A DNA stretch of 64,000 nt. Source: Streptomyces sp. NBC_01298. GTDB taxonomy: Bacteria > Actinomycetota > Actinomycetes > Streptomycetales > Streptomycetaceae. The stretch covers positions 3,844,001-3,908,000 of the forward strand of contig NZ_CP108414.1 of assembly GCF_035978755.1 (NCBI RefSeq), written 5' to 3'. Under the pieces are notes generated by a model. That model saw nothing but the letters and a program-made list of their open reading frames with translations. It made no database searches and was not told where the DNA came from. Shown here one piece after another: positions 9,745 to 19,828 of the stretch (position 1 is the stretch's first letter; each line of letters begins with the position of its first letter). The translations under genes were made by a program, and so were the position numbers.

Positions 9745-9966
9745 CTACTTGTATCGGTAGACGATCCGGCCACGCGTGAGGTCGTACGGAGAGAGCTCCA
9801 CGACAACCCGGTCATCAGGGAGGATGCGGATGTAGTGCATGCGCATCTTGCCGCTGATGTGCGCGAGGACCTTGTGACCGTTCTGGAGTTCCACCTTGAA
9901 CATCGCGTTCGGGAGGGACTCGATCACGGTGCCCTCGATTTCGATGGCACCTTGCTTCTTGGCCAC
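9745..9966 (-). CDS. infA: Translation initiation factor IF-1
   Basis: Binds the 30S A site during initiation. The 73-residue OB-fold protein reads [19 protein letters not shown] at the N-terminus and ends GRIVYRYK. The GTG at 9966 is chosen from homologue length; in-frame upstream codons give a non-conserved extension. A 180-base gap to map upstream suggests its own promoter. rpmJ follows 74 bases later. Confidence 0.96.
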   Translation of the reverse strand: MAKKQGAIEIEGTVIESLPNAMFKVELQNGHKVLAHISGKMRMHYIRILPDDRVVVELSPYDLTRGRIVYRYK

Positions 9967-10146
9967 GCTTCGCCTTTCGAATCGGCTACCTTGATCAGCT
10001 CCCCGCCTTCGCATGCGGACATGCGGGTGCAAAGGAGCCGACGAGTCAGTCTACGTCAGGGCCTTCCGAAAGACGAATCCGGAAAGTGTGCCCCACAGGA
10101 TAGATCATCAATCCTGCCCATACCGGTCGGCCCACCGGCTTGTGCG

Positions 10147-10998
10147 TCAGCCCAGCGGGTCCGGCGCCGTGCTCACGCCGTACTCCGCCAGCTTCGCCTT
10201 GCCGCAGTCCGGGGAGGTCAGCACGATCGGCCCCTCCTCGGTCAGGGCGATGGAGTGCTCCCAGTGCGAGGACCAGGTGCCGTCCGTGGTGATGACCGTC
10301 CAGTCGTCCGCCAGGACCTCCGTCTGGGCGGTGCCCAGGGAGACCATCGGCTCGATCGCCAGGCACAGGCCCGGGACGAGCTTGATGCCCTTGCCCCGCT
10401 TGCGCGAGACGTAGTTCAGCAGGTGCGGGTCCATGTGCATCTCGGAACCGATGCCGTGGCCGCCGTAGTCCTCGATGATCCCGAACCTGCCGAGGCTGTG
10501 CTCACCCGTGGTGGGACGCGGCTGCCGCTTGATGTACGTCTCGATCGCCTTGGAGATGTCCACGAGGCGGTTGCCGAGCTTCATGGCGGCAATGCCGGCC
10601 CACATGGACTCCTCGGTCACCCGGGAGAGCTCCACGAGCTCAGGGGCGTGCCCGGAGCCCACGAAAGCGGTGTACGCGGCGTCGCCGTGCCAGCCGTCGA
10701 CGATCGCGCCGGCGTCGATCGAGATGATGTCGCCGTCCTTGAGGACCGTCTTGTCGTCGGGGATGCCGTGGACCACGACCTCGTTCACCGAGGTGCAGAT
10801 GGTCGCGGGGAACCCGCCGTACCCGAGGAAGTTCGACTTGGCACCGGCGTCCGCGATGACCTTGCGGGCCACCATGTCCAGATCCCGCGTCGTGGCGCCC
10901 GGCACGGCCGCCTCACGGGTCGCCGCGTGGATCGCAGCGACGACAAGCCCCGCCTCACGCATCTTCGCGATCTGCTCGGGGGTCTTGATCTGGACCAT
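10147..10998 (-). CDS. map: Methionine aminopeptidase, type I
   Basis: Removes the initiator methionine from nascent chains. The 283-residue pita-bread enzyme shows its metal ligands in IDAGAIVDGWHGDAAYT (both Asp), GGHGIGSEMH (His), LAIEPMVSLG (Glu) and the late EHSIALTEEG (Glu). ATG at 10998 gives MVQIKTPEQIAKMREAG. It is downstream of secY-adk, as in many bacteria, with about 100 bases and a hairpin between it and adk. Confidence 0.96.
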   Translation of the reverse strand: MVQIKTPEQIAKMREAGLVVAAIHAATREAAVPGATTRDLDMVARKVIADAGAKSNFLGYGGFPATICTSVNEVVVHGIPDDKTVLKDGDIISIDAGAIVDGWHGDAAYTAFVGSGHAPELVELSRVTEESMWAGIAAMKLGNRLVDISKAIETYIKRQPRPTTGEHSLGRFGIIEDYGGHGIGSEMHMDPHLLNYVSRKRGKGIKLVPGLCLAIEPMVSLGTAQTEVLADDWTVITTDGTWSSHWEHSIALTEEGPIVLTSPDCGKAKLAEYGVSTAPDPLG

Positions 10999-11038
10999 GA
11001 CGTACCTGCCACCTTCGGATTCGGGTCTTTCAACAGTA

Positions 11039-11069
11039 CGGCCGCGGCGTCCTGGGGACACCGCGGCCG
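11039..11069 (-). terminator. Hairpin between adk and map
   Basis: CGGCCGCGG and its exact complement CCGCGGCCG flank a 13-base loop. It lies shortly after the adk stop and before map. It could reduce read-through or mark a processing site. Confidence 0.5.
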
Positions 11070-11099
11070 GGGCTGCACTACAGGTGAGACTACTGCTCG

Positions 11100-11747
11100 C
11101 TACTTCTTGAGGGCGTCCAGCGCGCGCTGCGTGACGTCCTTGACCTCACCCAGGGCCGGGATCGTCGACACGAGGCCCTGGGCCTTGTAGTAGTCGATGA
11201 TCGGCTCGGTCTGGGTGTGGTAGACCTCCAGCCGGTTGCGCACGGCGTCCTCGGTCTGGTCCTCGCGCACGTACAGCTCGCCGCCGTCGATGTCGCAGAC
11301 ACCCTCGACCTTCGACGGCCGGTAGTCCACGTGGTAGATGTGCGAGCTGTCCTTGCGGCAGGTGCGCCGCCCGGCGAGGCGCTTGACGACCTCGTCCTCC
11401 TCGACCTCCAGGTCGAGGACGGCGTCGAGGTTCATGGCGCCGGCCTTCAGCATCACGTCGAGGGCTTCCGCCTGGGACACGTTGCGCGGGAAACCGTCGA
11501 GCAGGAAACCGCCGGCGGCGTCCTCCTGCTCCATGCGGTCCTTGGCCATGCCGATGGTGATCTCGTCCGGGACGAGGTCACCCGCGTCCATGAACGCCTT
11601 CGCACGCCGGCCGAGCTCGGTGCCCTGGCTGATGTTGGCCCGGAACAGGTCGCCCGTGGAGATGTGGGGGATCGACAAGGTCTCGGCAAGCACAGTCGCC
11701 TGCGTTCCCTTGCCCGCGCCCGGCGGGCCGACGAGGACGATTCGCAT
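11100..11747 (-). CDS. adk: Adenylate kinase
   Basis: Interconverts ATP + AMP and 2 ADP. P-loop GPPGAGKGTQA is at residues 7-17, with the AMP-binding FRANI and DGFPRN motifs following. The LID carries C-R-K-D-S-S-H and later C-D-I-D, so a Cys/His/Cys/Asp zinc site is possible, as in Gram-positive enzymes. Length is 215. Its ATG overlaps the secY stop by one base (TGATG), implying translational coupling. Confidence 0.97.
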   Translation of the reverse strand: MRIVLVGPPGAGKGTQATVLAETLSIPHISTGDLFRANISQGTELGRRAKAFMDAGDLVPDEITIGMAKDRMEQEDAAGGFLLDGFPRNVSQAEALDVMLKAGAMNLDAVLDLEVEEDEVVKRLAGRRTCRKDSSHIYHVDYRPSKVEGVCDIDGGELYVREDQTEDAVRNRLEVYHTQTEPIIDYYKAQGLVSTIPALGEVKDVTQRALDALKK

Positions 11748-13063
11748 CAGCGGAGGAACCCTTCGTAATTACGCTGCTGGAGCTGGCTCTCGATCTGCTT
11801 CACGGTTTCCAGACCCACACCCACGATGATCAGGATGCTCGTCCCGCCGAACGGGAAGTTCTGGTTCGCTCCGAAGCCGGCCAACGCCATCGTCGGCACA
11901 AGAGCGATCAGACCCAGGTACAGCGACCCCGGCCAGGTGATCCGGTTGAGTACGTAGCTCAGGTACTCGGCGGTAGGCCGACCGGCGCGGATGCCCGGAA
12001 TGAACCCACCATACTTCTTCATGTTGTCTGCAACTTCCTCGGGGTTGAACGAGATCGCCACGTAGAAGAACGCGAAGAAGACGATCAGGAGGAAGTAGGT
12101 AGCGATGTAGTACGGGTGGTCGCCCTTGACGAAGTGCTTGCTGATCCAGGTCGCCCAGCCGGCCTGAGAGCCACTGAACTGGACGATCAGCGCCGGGATG
12201 TACAGCAGCGACGAGGCGAAGATGACCGGGATGACACCGGCCTGGTTCACCTTGAGGGGGATGTACGTCGAGGTGCCGCCGTACGCGCGCCGGCCGATCA
12301 TGCGCTTCGCGTACTGGACCGGGATCCGCCGCTGCGCCTGCTCGACGAAGACCACCAGGGCCACCATCGCGAGGCCGACCAGGATGACCACGCCGAACTC
12401 GACCCAGCCGCCCGCGATCTTGCCCTGCTCCTTGATGGCCCACAGGGAGCCGACGAAGCCCGCGGCGATCGAGATGAACATAAGGATCGACATGCCGTTG
12501 CCGATGCCCCGGTCGGTGATGAGCTCACCGAGCCACATGACGAGGCAGGTGCCGGCGGTCATGGTGAGCACCATGACGACGGTCGTGAAGATCGAACGGT
12601 CGGGGACGATCTGGTCCTTGACCATGCAGCCCTGGAAGAGGGCGCCGCTGCGGGCGGTGGCGACGAGGCCGGTGCCCTGCAGGATCGCGAGCGCGACCGT
12701 CAGATAGCGCGTGTACTGAGTGATCTTCGCCGTGCCGGACTGACCCTCTTTTTTGAGGTTCTCCAGCTTCGGGATGACCACGGTCAGCAGCTGCAGGATG
12801 ATGCTCGCCGTGATGTACGGCATGATGCCGAGCGCAAAGATCGTGATCTGGAGCAGCGCGCCACCGCTGAACATGTTGACGAGACCGAAGAGGCTGTTGT
12901 TGCCCGCCCCCATCTGGTCCACACAGATCTGAACGTTCTTGTAGCTCACACCGGGTACCGGCACGTGGGAACCGAGTCGGTACAGCGCGATGATGGCGAG
13001 CGTGAAAAGCAGCTTCTTGCGCAGGTCGGGCGTCTTGAACGCCCGGGCGAACGCGGTGAGCAC
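11747..13063 (-). CDS. secY: Preprotein translocase subunit SecY
   Basis: Channel subunit of the Sec translocon, 438 residues with ten expected membrane helices. The opening TAFARAFKTPDLRKKLLFTL, the plug-region GVSYKNVQ area, the FSGGALLQITIFALGIMPYI motif and the cytoplasmic loop AQRRIPVQYAKR are characteristic. GTG start at 13063 has GCAGGAGG six bases upstream. The 185-base gap to rplO holds a terminator for rplO and a small stem (13138-13166, GGTGCAG arms) in the secY leader, so secY-adk probably has its own promoter. SecE is encoded at 52866-53147. Confidence 0.98.
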   Translation of the reverse strand: MLTAFARAFKTPDLRKKLLFTLAIIALYRLGSHVPVPGVSYKNVQICVDQMGAGNNSLFGLVNMFSGGALLQITIFALGIMPYITASIILQLLTVVIPKLENLKKEGQSGTAKITQYTRYLTVALAILQGTGLVATARSGALFQGCMVKDQIVPDRSIFTTVVMVLTMTAGTCLVMWLGELITDRGIGNGMSILMFISIAAGFVGSLWAIKEQGKIAGGWVEFGVVILVGLAMVALVVFVEQAQRRIPVQYAKRMIGRRAYGGTSTYIPLKVNQAGVIPVIFASSLLYIPALIVQFSGSQAGWATWISKHFVKGDHPYYIATYFLLIVFFAFFYVAISFNPEEVADNMKKYGGFIPGIRAGRPTAEYLSYVLNRITWPGSLYLGLIALVPTMALAGFGANQNFPFGGTSILIIVGVGLETVKQIESQLQQRNYEGFLR

Positions 13064-13182
13064 GGTGCCTCCTGCGACCCCCGCGCTACTGCGTCAGAGG
13101 TGACGGTCTGAGGGATCGACGAATGTTTACAAGCAAAGGTGCAGCCACCTTACCGGCGTCTGCACCTCCCATGGAACGACCA

Positions 13183-13216
13183 ACCGGGGATGCCCCATAT
13201 GTGAGGCATCCCCGGT
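13183..13216 (-). terminator. Terminator after rplO
   Basis: ACCGGGGATGCC and its exact complement form a 12-bp stem with a 10-base loop, ending about 30 bases past the rplO stop. It divides the spc block from secY-adk-map. Confidence 0.75.
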
Positions 13217-13248
13217 CGGGTTTCTAGCTATTTGTCACTGAGTTCGTC

Positions 13249-13704
13249 TTAGACGAGCTCGGTCACAGAGCCACCAGCGGCGGCAATCTTCTCCTTGGCG
13301 GAGCCGGAAACGGCGTCAACCGAAACCTGCAGCGCCACGGAGATCTCGCCCTGGCCCAGGACCTTGACGAGGCTGTTCTTGCGAACCGCGCCCTTGGCGA
13401 CCAGGTCGGCCACCGTGACCTCTCCACCCTCGGGGTAGAGAGCGCCGAGCTTGTCCAGGTTCACGACCTGGAACTCGGTGCGGAACGGGTTCTTGAAGCC
13501 CTTGAGCTTCGGCAGACGCATGTGGAGGGGCATCTGCCCACCCTCGAAGCGCTGCGGGATCTGGTAGCGGGCCTTCTGGCCCTTCGTACCACGACCGGCC
13601 GTCTTACCCTTCGACGCCTCACCACGACCGACACGGGTCTTCGCGGTCTTGGCGCCGGGGGCGGGACGGAGGTTGTGGGCCTTCAGCGGGCTGCTCTCAG
13701 CCAT
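13249..13704 (-). CDS. rplO: 50S ribosomal protein L15
   Basis: Large-subunit assembly protein, 151 residues. The glycine-rich N-terminus ([20 protein letters not shown], then [14 protein letters not shown]) and [19 protein letters not shown] are typical. ATG at 13704 is used because homologues begin [14 protein letters not shown]. It starts one base after the rpmD stop. Confidence 0.97.
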   Translation of the reverse strand: MAESSPLKAHNLRPAPGAKTAKTRVGRGEASKGKTAGRGTKGQKARYQIPQRFEGGQMPLHMRLPKLKGFKNPFRTEFQVVNLDKLGALYPEGGEVTVADLVAKGAVRKNSLVKVLGQGEISVALQVSVDAVSGSAKEKIAAAGGSVTELV

Positions 13705-13705
13705 G

Positions 13706-13888
13706 TTAGTCAACCTCCTCAACCGTCACGAGGTGGCGGACGGTGTGAACCATTCCGCGGAACTCGGGGCGGTCCTCCTTGACGACGACGTCGTTCAGGC
13801 GCTTGAGCCCGAGCGAACGCAGCGTGTCGCGGTGGTTCTGCTTGCTGCCGATGTACGACTTGATCTGCGTGACCTTGAGGCGAGCCAT
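13706..13888 (-). CDS. rpmD: 50S ribosomal protein L30
   Basis: A 60-residue protein reading [20 protein letters not shown] at the N-terminus and [14 protein letters not shown] in the middle. Its ATG shares one base with the rpsE stop (TAATG), and rplO follows almost immediately, so the three are coupled. Confidence 0.96.
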   Translation of the reverse strand: MARLKVTQIKSYIGSKQNHRDTLRSLGLKRLNDVVVKEDRPEFRGMVHTVRHLVTVEEVD

Positions 13889-14490
13889 TACGCACCCGCC
13901 CCAGCACGTGCACGAAGCAGAGCCGCGGGAGCGACGTCCTCGAGGGGCAGACCACGGCGAGCCGCGATCTCCTCGGGACGCTGCAGGCCCTTGAGGGCCG
14001 CCACGGTCGCGTGCACGATGTTGATCGCGTTGGAAGAGCCGAGCGACTTCGACAGGATGTCGTGAACGCCGGCGCACTCCAGAACGGCGCGCACCGGGCC
14101 ACCGGCGATAACACCGGTACCAGGGGCGGCCGGCTTCAGCAGCACGACGCCCGCGGCGCGCTCGCCCGTGATCGGGTGAGGAATGGTGCCCTGGATGCGC
14201 GGAACCTTGAAGAAGGACTTCTTGGCTTCCTCGACACCCTTGGCGATGGCCGCGGGAACTTCCTTGGCCTTGCCGTAACCGACACCTACAGTGCCGTCAC
14301 CGTCGCCCACCACGACCAGCGCGGTGAAGCTGAAGCGGCGACCACCCTTGACAACCTTGGCGACGCGGTTGATCGCGACAACGCGCTCAACGTAAGCGGT
14401 CTTCTCGGCGGCAGGGCCACCGTCGCGACCCTTCCGGTCCCGCCGCTCGCCGCCACCGGCACCGCTTCCGCGGCGCTGGGGTCCAGCCAT
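13888..14490 (-). CDS. rpsE: 30S ribosomal protein S5
   Basis: Important for decoding fidelity. The double-stranded-RNA-binding-like N-domain includes [20 protein letters not shown]; the C-domain includes [23 protein letters not shown] and [12 protein letters not shown]. The 200-residue length includes a Gly/Arg-rich N-terminal extension (about residues 1-30) and a short Ala/Arg tail, both common in actinomycetes. Confidence 0.97.
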   Translation of the reverse strand: MAGPQRRGSGAGGGERRDRKGRDGGPAAEKTAYVERVVAINRVAKVVKGGRRFSFTALVVVGDGDGTVGVGYGKAKEVPAAIAKGVEEAKKSFFKVPRIQGTIPHPITGERAAGVVLLKPAAPGTGVIAGGPVRAVLECAGVHDILSKSLGSSNAINIVHATVAALKGLQRPEEIAARRGLPLEDVAPAALLRARAGAGA

Positions 14491-14536
14491 TGGATTACCT
14501 CTCTCTGTTACGTCCGTGAGTCCCGGAAAACGGGGC

Positions 14537-14920
14537 TTAGAACTTCAGCCCGGCTTCGCGGGCGGCGTCAGCCAGAGCGGCAATGCGCCCGGCGTATCGG
14601 TTGCCACCGCGGTCGAACACGACGGTCTCGACACCCGCGGCCTTGGCACGCTCGGCGACGAGTGCGCCGACGGCCTGGGCCTGGGCGCTCTTGTCGCCTT
14701 CGCCACCGCGGATCGAGGTGTCCAGGGTCGACGCGGACGCCAGGGTGTGACCCTGGAGGTCGTCGATGACCTGAGCAACGATGTTGCGGTTGGAACGCGT
14801 CACGACGAGGCGCGGACGCTCCGCCGTACCCGAGACGTTCTTGCGGATGCGGATGTGGCGGCGGGCCTTGGCGGCACGCTTGTACGCGTCGCCCTTGGCG
14901 ATCTTTACACCGTATGCCAT
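14537..14920 (-). CDS. rplR: 50S ribosomal protein L18
   Basis: Binds 5S rRNA in the central protuberance. The 127 residues include [39 protein letters not shown] and the C-terminal [21 protein letters not shown], all standard for L18. It sits between rplF and rpsE. Confidence 0.97.
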   Translation of the reverse strand: MAYGVKIAKGDAYKRAAKARRHIRIRKNVSGTAERPRLVVTRSNRNIVAQVIDDLQGHTLASASTLDTSIRGGEGDKSAQAQAVGALVAERAKAAGVETVVFDRGGNRYAGRIAALADAAREAGLKF

Positions 14921-14922
14921 GG

Positions 14923-15462
14923 CTACTTACCAGCCTTTCCGACCTTGCGGCGGATGACTTCGCCGGCGTACTTGACACCCTTGGCCTTGTACGGGTCGGG
15001 CTTCCGCAGCTTGCGGATGTTGGCGGCGACCTCGCCGACCTTCTGCTTGTCGATGCCCTCGACCGAGAACTTGGTGGGCGACTCGACCTTGAAGGAGATG
15101 CCCTCGGGCGCCTCGATCAGGATCGGGTGGCTGTAACCAAGCTGGAACTCCAGGTTGGAGCCCTTCGCGGCGACGCGGTAACCGACACCGCTGATCTCAA
15201 GAGCCTTGACGTAACCCGTGGTCACGCCGGTGATCATGTTCGCCACCAGCGTGCGGGACAGGCCGTGCAGGGCCTTGTTCTGACGCTCGTCGTTGGGGCG
15301 GGTGACGTTCAGAACGCCGTCCTCACCCTTGACGATCTCGATCGGCGCCTTGACGGTGAGCGCGAGGGAACCCTTGGGGCCCTTCACAGCCACAGCCTGG
15401 CCGTCGATGGTGACGTCCACACCGGCGGGAACCTGGATGGGGAGCTTGCCGATTCGCGACAT
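14923..15462 (-). CDS. rplF: 50S ribosomal protein L6
   Basis: Lies near the GTPase-associated centre. The protein (179 residues) starts [20 protein letters not shown] and has the second repeat with the family signature [20 protein letters not shown] near the C-terminus. Two bases separate its stop from the rplR start. Confidence 0.97.
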   Translation of the reverse strand: MSRIGKLPIQVPAGVDVTIDGQAVAVKGPKGSLALTVKAPIEIVKGEDGVLNVTRPNDERQNKALHGLSRTLVANMITGVTTGYVKALEISGVGYRVAAKGSNLEFQLGYSHPILIEAPEGISFKVESPTKFSVEGIDKQKVGEVAANIRKLRKPDPYKAKGVKYAGEVIRRKVGKAGK

Positions 15463-15482
15463 TGCTTTTCCTCCGTTCCCGA

Positions 15483-15881
15483 CTACCAGACGTAGGCGAG
15501 GACTTCCCCACCTACGCCCTTCTTGCCTGCCTGCTGGCCGGTGAGCAGACCGTGGGACGTGGAGATGATCGCCACGCCCAGGCCGCCGAGCACCTTCGGC
15601 AGGTTGGTGGACTTTGCGTACACACGCAGACCGGGCTTCGAGATCCGCTTGATGCCCGCAATGGAGCGCTCGCGGTTCGGGCCGAACTTCAGCTCGAGGA
15701 CGAGGTTCTTGCCGACCTCGGCGTCCTCGACCTTCCAGCCGGTGATGAAACCCTCCTGCTTGAGGATTTCTGCGATGTGCGACTTGATCTTGCTGTGCGG
15801 CATCACGACGGAGTCGTGGTACGCCGAGTTAGCGTTACGCAGACGCGTGAGCATGTCTGCGATCGGGTCAGTCATGGTCAT
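15483..15881 (-). CDS. rpsH: 30S ribosomal protein S8
   Basis: Primary 16S rRNA binder and, in E. coli, the translational repressor of the spc operon. The 132 residues run from [18 protein letters not shown] to [11 protein letters not shown], with the family signature [12 protein letters not shown] near residue 110. The start at 15881 matches homologue length. About 220 bases separate it from rpsN, an unusually long gap for this operon; no gene is visible in it. Confidence 0.97.
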   Translation of the reverse strand: MTMTDPIADMLTRLRNANSAYHDSVVMPHSKIKSHIAEILKQEGFITGWKVEDAEVGKNLVLELKFGPNRERSIAGIKRISKPGLRVYAKSTNLPKVLGGLGVAIISTSHGLLTGQQAGKKGVGGEVLAYVW

Positions 15882-16104
15882 GAAGTGGCCTTCGGCCTCT
15901 CTCGCCGGGGTTTCCTGTATGCGCCATCCCTCTCCCCGCTCAGTGGCGGGACGGGTGCGGTGCGGGGACCTACGGCGTAGTAAGTCGTTATGGGCGGCGG
16001 ACGCCCAACCACACAAGCCTAAGGCATGCGCGGCCGGGCATCCGCCGTCCAGATGCTTACCGAGAGTGCCTGGTACTCCTCAAGTCCTCGCGGACGAGAG
16101 GGAA

Positions 16105-16290
16105 TTACCAGGAGCTCTTGGTCACGCCCGGCAGCTCGCCACGGTGAGCCATCTCACGAAGGCACACGCGGCACAGGCCGAACTTGCGGTACACGGAGTG
16201 GGGGCGACCGCAGCGCTGGCAGCGGGTGTACGCACGCACACCGAACTTGGGCTTACGGGCAGCCTTCGCGATGAGAGCCTTCTTCGCCAT
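16105..16290 (-). CDS. rpsN: 30S ribosomal protein S14, zinc-binding type
   Basis: The short (61-residue) type Z form. Cys24 and Cys27 (RCQRCGR) with Cys40 and Cys43 (LCRVCLRE) make the zinc ribbon. The start [17 protein letters not shown] is characteristic. It starts five bases after rplE. A zinc-free paralogue, often Zur-controlled in Streptomyces, would be elsewhere. Confidence 0.97.
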   Translation of the reverse strand: MAKKALIAKAARKPKFGVRAYTRCQRCGRPHSVYRKFGLCRVCLREMAHRGELPGVTKSSW

Positions 16291-16295
16291 CTCGC

Positions 16296-16847
16296 TTACG
16301 CCTCCTTGAAGGGGAAGCCGAGGTGACGAAGGAGGGCGCGGCCCTCGTCGTCGTTGGTCGCCGTGGTGACCACGGTGATGTCCATACCCCGGGTACGGTC
16401 GATCTTGTCCTGGTCGATCTCGTGGAACATGACCTGCTCCGTGAGACCGAAGGTGTAGTTGCCACGGCCGTCGAACTGCTTCGGCGACAGACCACGGAAG
16501 TCACGGATACGCGGCAGCGCGAGCGACAGCGTACGGTCCAGGAACTCCCACATGCGGTCACCACGGAGGGTGACGTGGCAGCCGATCGGCTGACCCTCGC
16601 GCAGCTTGAACTGCGCGATGGACTTGCGGGCCTTCGTGACGGCCGGCTTCTGACCGGTGATCGTCGTCAGGTCCTTGATGGCGCCGTCGATCAGCTTGGA
16701 GTCGCGGGCGGCGTCGCCCACACCCATGTTGACCACGATCTTCACGAGGCCGGGAATCTGCATGACGTTCTCGTAGGAGAACTCTTCACGCAGCTTGCCC
16801 GCGATGTCCTCGCGGTACTTCGTCTTGAGACGCGGAGTGGTAGCCAT
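16296..16847 (-). CDS. rplE: 50S ribosomal protein L5
   Basis: 5S rRNA-binding protein that contacts the P-site tRNA. The 183 residues include [43 protein letters not shown] and the [20 protein letters not shown] motif. Its start overlaps the rplX stop by one base. Confidence 0.97.
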   Translation of the reverse strand: MATTPRLKTKYREDIAGKLREEFSYENVMQIPGLVKIVVNMGVGDAARDSKLIDGAIKDLTTITGQKPAVTKARKSIAQFKLREGQPIGCHVTLRGDRMWEFLDRTLSLALPRIRDFRGLSPKQFDGRGNYTFGLTEQVMFHEIDQDKIDRTRGMDITVVTTATNDDEGRALLRHLGFPFKEA

Positions 16848-17170
16848 CAGATGTCCTCACCCGTCCGCTTGGCAACGCGGATCTTGTTGCCCTCGTCATC
16901 GAAGCGGAAACCGACGCGGGTAACGACCTTCTGGCCGTCCTTCTCCACAACCAGCTGAACGTTGCTGACGTGGATCGGCGCCTCGGTGATCACGATGCCA
17001 CCGGTCTGCGAGCCACCAGCGGTCTGGCCGGCCTTGGTGTGCTTCTTGACCCGGTTGACACCCTCGACCAGGACGCGGTTCTCAGTAGGGATGGCCAGAA
17101 TGACCTTGCCCTGCTTGCCCTTGTCCTTACCGGTGATGACCTGAACCAGGTCGCCCTTCTTGATCTTCAT
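16847..17170 (-). CDS. rplX: 50S ribosomal protein L24
   Basis: Assembly-initiator protein of 107 residues. The KOW motif is at the N-terminus ([20 protein letters not shown]), followed by [13 protein letters not shown]. Tightly packed between rplN (two bases) and rplE (overlap). Confidence 0.97.
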   Translation of the reverse strand: MKIKKGDLVQVITGKDKGKQGKVILAIPTENRVLVEGVNRVKKHTKAGQTAGGSQTGGIVITEAPIHVSNVQLVVEKDGQKVVTRVGFRFDDEGNKIRVAKRTGEDI

Positions 17171-17172
17171 GC

Positions 17173-17541
17173 TTACAGCACCTCCGGCGCGAGCGAGATG
17201 ATCTTCATGAACTTCTTCTCGCGCAGCTCACGGCCCACCGGGCCGAAGATACGGGTGCCGCGAGGGTCGCCGTCGTTCTTCAGAATGACGGCGGCGTTCT
17301 CGTCGAAGCGGATGTACGAGCCGTCCTGGCGGCGGCGTTCCTTCACGGTGCGAACGATGACCGCCTTGACGACGTCACCCTTCTTCACGTTGCCACCGGG
17401 GATCGCGTCCTTGACGGTGGCAACGATGACGTCACCGATGCCCGCGTAGCGGCGACCGGAACCACCGAGAACACGGATGCAAAGGATCTCCTTGGCACCA
17501 GTGTTGTCGGCGACACGCAGTCGCGACTCCTGCTGGATCAC
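17173..17541 (-). CDS. rplN: 50S ribosomal protein L14
   Basis: Forms bridge B8 with the 30S subunit. The 122 residues start [20 protein letters not shown] and contain the L14 signature [25 protein letters not shown] region and [23 protein letters not shown] at the end. It follows rpsQ after 124 bases that contain a hairpin, so it begins the lower part of the spc block. Confidence 0.97.
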   Translation of the reverse strand: MIQQESRLRVADNTGAKEILCIRVLGGSGRRYAGIGDVIVATVKDAIPGGNVKKGDVVKAVIVRTVKERRRQDGSYIRFDENAAVILKNDGDPRGTRIFGPVGRELREKKFMKIISLAPEVL

Positions 17542-17625
17542 GTCTATCTCCTGTTTGTCTGCCGGTTCCCGGCGGGGGCATCACTCCGAAGAGCTACCGC
17601 CCCCACCGAGCCTGGCGGAACGAAC

Positions 17626-17661
17626 CTGAGGGGCCCCTGGGCGTGATGCCCAGGGCCTCAG
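17626..17661 (-). terminator. Hairpin between rpsQ and rplN
   Basis: CTGAG...CCCTGGGC pairs with GCCCAGGG...CTCAG around a five-base loop, with a small bulge. It lies just past rpsQ, at the usual S10/spc operon boundary. Confidence 0.6.
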
Positions 17662-17665
17662 ATAA

Positions 17666-17947
17666 TTACTTGGCCTTCTCGAGGATCTCGACGATGCGCC
17701 AGCGCTTGCTCGCCGACAGCGGACGCGTCTCCATGATGAGGACGCGGTCGCCGACGCCGGCAGCGTTCTGCTCGTCGTGCGCCTTGAGCTTGTTCGTACG
17801 GCGGATGACCTTGCCGTACAGAGCGTGCTTCACGCGGTCCTCGACAGCGACGACGACGGTCTTGTCCATCTTGTCGCTGACGACAAGACCCTCACGGGTC
17901 TTGCGGAAGCCGCGGTCAGTCGTCTCAGTCACGTTCTTCTCGCTCAT
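17666..17947 (-). CDS. rpsQ: 30S ribosomal protein S17
   Basis: OB-fold 16S rRNA binder, 93 residues. [22 protein letters not shown] and the family signature [19 protein letters not shown] are clear. Its start overlaps the rpmC stop by one base. It is the last gene before the spc hairpin. Confidence 0.96.
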   Translation of the reverse strand: MSEKNVTETTDRGFRKTREGLVVSDKMDKTVVVAVEDRVKHALYGKVIRRTNKLKAHDEQNAAGVGDRVLIMETRPLSASKRWRIVEILEKAK

Positions 17948-18171
17948 CAGGCGCTCTCCACCGTCTCGATACCGAGCTCACGCTCGTGCATCAGGGTGTA
18001 GATGCGAGCGATGTCCTTACGGACGGACTTGAGCCGGCCGTTGTTCTCCAGCTGGCCCGTGGCCGCCTGGAAGCGCAGCTTGAACAGCTCTTCCTTGGCC
18101 TCGCGCAGCTTGCCAACGAGCTCCTCGTTACCGAGCTCACGCAGCTCGGACGCCTTGGTTCCCGTCGCCAT
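17947..18171 (-). CDS. rpmC: 50S ribosomal protein L29
   Basis: Lies at the polypeptide exit tunnel and contacts trigger factor and SRP. The 74-residue helical protein contains [21 protein letters not shown] and [22 protein letters not shown] at 18171 overlaps the rplP stop (TGATG); the in-frame GTG one codon upstream is less likely. Confidence 0.95.
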   Translation of the reverse strand: MATGTKASELRELGNEELVGKLREAKEELFKLRFQAATGQLENNGRLKSVRKDIARIYTLMHERELGIETVESA

Positions 18172-18590
18172 CACGACTCACCTGCCTCGCGCCGAACAAT
18201 CCGGCACTTCATCGGAAGCTTGTGAGCAGCGCGGGTGAGCGCCTCACGAGCAATCTTCTCGTTCGGGTAGGACAGCTCGAACATGACCCGGCCCGGGTGC
18301 ACGTTCGCGATCCACCACTCGGGAGAACCCTTACCGGAACCCATGCGGGTCTCGGCAGGCTTCTTCGTCAGGGGGCGGTCCGGGTAGATGTTGATCCAGA
18401 CCTTGCCGCCACGCTTGATGTGGCGGGTCATCGCGATACGAGCCGCCTCGATCTGGCGGTTCGTCACGTAGGCGGGGGTAAGCGCCTGGATGCCGTACTC
18501 GCCGAACGAGACCTCAGTACCGCCCTTGGCCATACCGCGGCGCTTCGGGTGGTGCTGCTTGCGGTGCTTGACCCTACGAGGGATCAGCAT
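18171..18590 (-). CDS. rplP: 50S ribosomal protein L16
   Basis: Near the A site and peptidyl-transferase centre. The 139 residues begin [20 protein letters not shown] and contain [20 protein letters not shown] and [20 protein letters not shown]. It starts five bases after rpsC. Confidence 0.97.
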   Translation of the reverse strand: MLIPRRVKHRKQHHPKRRGMAKGGTEVSFGEYGIQALTPAYVTNRQIEAARIAMTRHIKRGGKVWINIYPDRPLTKKPAETRMGSGKGSPEWWIANVHPGRVMFELSYPNEKIAREALTRAAHKLPMKCRIVRREAGES

Positions 18591-18595
18591 GTCGG

Positions 18596-19438
18596 TCAGG
18601 CCTCCGTTCCGGTGCTCTCAGCCGGAGCGGCGGCGGGAGCGTCGGCCTTGGGGGCCTCGGCACCAGCAGCCTGCTGCGGCTTGCGGCCACCACGGCCGCC
18701 GCGCTCGCCACCACGGCCACCACGGCCGGCGGGACGGTCGCCAGCGCCGGCGGCACCACGGGCCGGGCGGTTACCCGCACGGGCCGCAGCGTTCTCGGCG
18801 CGAACCTCGGCGATGTTCTTGACGTCGCCCTTGTAGATCCAGACCTTCACACCGATACGGCCGAAGGTGGTCTTGGCCTCGAAGAAGCCGTAGTCCACGT
18901 TCGCGCGGAGGGTGTGCAGCGGCACACGGCCTTCGCGGTAGAACTCGGAGCGGGACATCTCGGCGCCGCCGAGGCGACCGCCGCACTGGATCTTGATGCC
19001 CTTGGCGCCGGCCTTCATCGTGCCCTGCATGCTCTTACGCATGGCGCGACGGAAGGAGACGCGGGAGGAGAGCTGCTCGGCAACGGCCTGCGCGACGAGC
19101 TGAGCGTCGACCTCGGGGTTCTTGACCTCGAGGATGTTCAGCTGCACCTGCTTGCCCGTGAGCTTCTCGAGGTCACCGCGGATGCGGTCGGCCTCGGCGC
19201 CACGGCGACCGATGACGATGCCCGGACGAGCGGTGTGGATGTCCACACGCACGCGGTCACGGGTGCGCTCGATCTCAACCTTCGAGATGCCGGCGCGCTC
19301 CATGCCGGACGTCATCATCCTGCGGATGGCGACGTCTTCCTTGACGTAGTCCTTGTACAGCTTGTCGGCGTACCAACGCGACTTGAAGTCGGTGGTGATG
19401 CCGAGCCGGAACCCGTGCGGGTTTACCTTCTGGCCCAT
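18596..19438 (-). CDS. rpsC: 30S ribosomal protein S3 with RGG-rich tail
   Basis: Head protein at the mRNA entry channel with helicase activity. Residues 1-215 match S3, including the KH domain with [19 protein letters not shown] and the C-terminal [20 protein letters not shown]. The last roughly 60 residues are low-complexity, with [15 protein letters not shown] then an Ala/Pro/Glu stretch. Total length is 280 against about 233 in E. coli. Gly/Arg repeats of this kind bind RNA in other proteins; a role here is inference. Its stop is five bases before rplP. Confidence 0.97.
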   Translation of the reverse strand: MGQKVNPHGFRLGITTDFKSRWYADKLYKDYVKEDVAIRRMMTSGMERAGISKVEIERTRDRVRVDIHTARPGIVIGRRGAEADRIRGDLEKLTGKQVQLNILEVKNPEVDAQLVAQAVAEQLSSRVSFRRAMRKSMQGTMKAGAKGIKIQCGGRLGGAEMSRSEFYREGRVPLHTLRANVDYGFFEAKTTFGRIGVKVWIYKGDVKNIAEVRAENAAARAGNRPARGAAGAGDRPAGRGGRGGERGGRGGRKPQQAAGAEAPKADAPAAAPAESTGTEA

Positions 19439-19785
19439 TACCGGGAACCTTCCTTGCTGCTGACGACCACGGTGATGTGGCTGGTCCGCTTGCGGATCCG
19501 GTAGGCACGGCCCTGCGCACGCGGACGGAACCGCTTCAGGGTCGGGCCCTCGTCCACGTACGCCTCGCTGATGACCAGCGTGGAGGCGTCCGGGTGGTTG
19601 TAGTTGTGTGCGGCGTTGGCGATGGCGCTGTCGAGCACCTTGCCAACCGGCACGCTCGCGGCCTGCGGGGCGAAACGCAGGACCGCCTGAGCCTCCGTGG
19701 CATCCATGCCACGGATAAGGTCCACCACTCGGCGGGCCTTCATGGGCGTGACGCGGATGTACCGCGCCTGGGCCCTGGCTTCCAT
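19438..19785 (-). CDS. rplV: 50S ribosomal protein L22
   Basis: Lines the exit tunnel; its beta-hairpin is a macrolide-resistance site. The 115 residues include [20 protein letters not shown] and the C-terminal [20 protein letters not shown] with no obvious change in the hairpin. ATG at 19785 is chosen because homologues start [11 protein letters not shown]; in-frame upstream starts add twelve non-conserved residues. It overlaps rpsC by one base. Confidence 0.96.
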   Translation of the reverse strand: MEARAQARYIRVTPMKARRVVDLIRGMDATEAQAVLRFAPQAASVPVGKVLDSAIANAAHNYNHPDASTLVISEAYVDEGPTLKRFRPRAQGRAYRIRKRTSHITVVVSSKEGSR

Positions 19786-19828
19786 GGTTGTCCCTTCGGT
19801 GTAAGTCATAGTCGTAACCACCCCGCCT

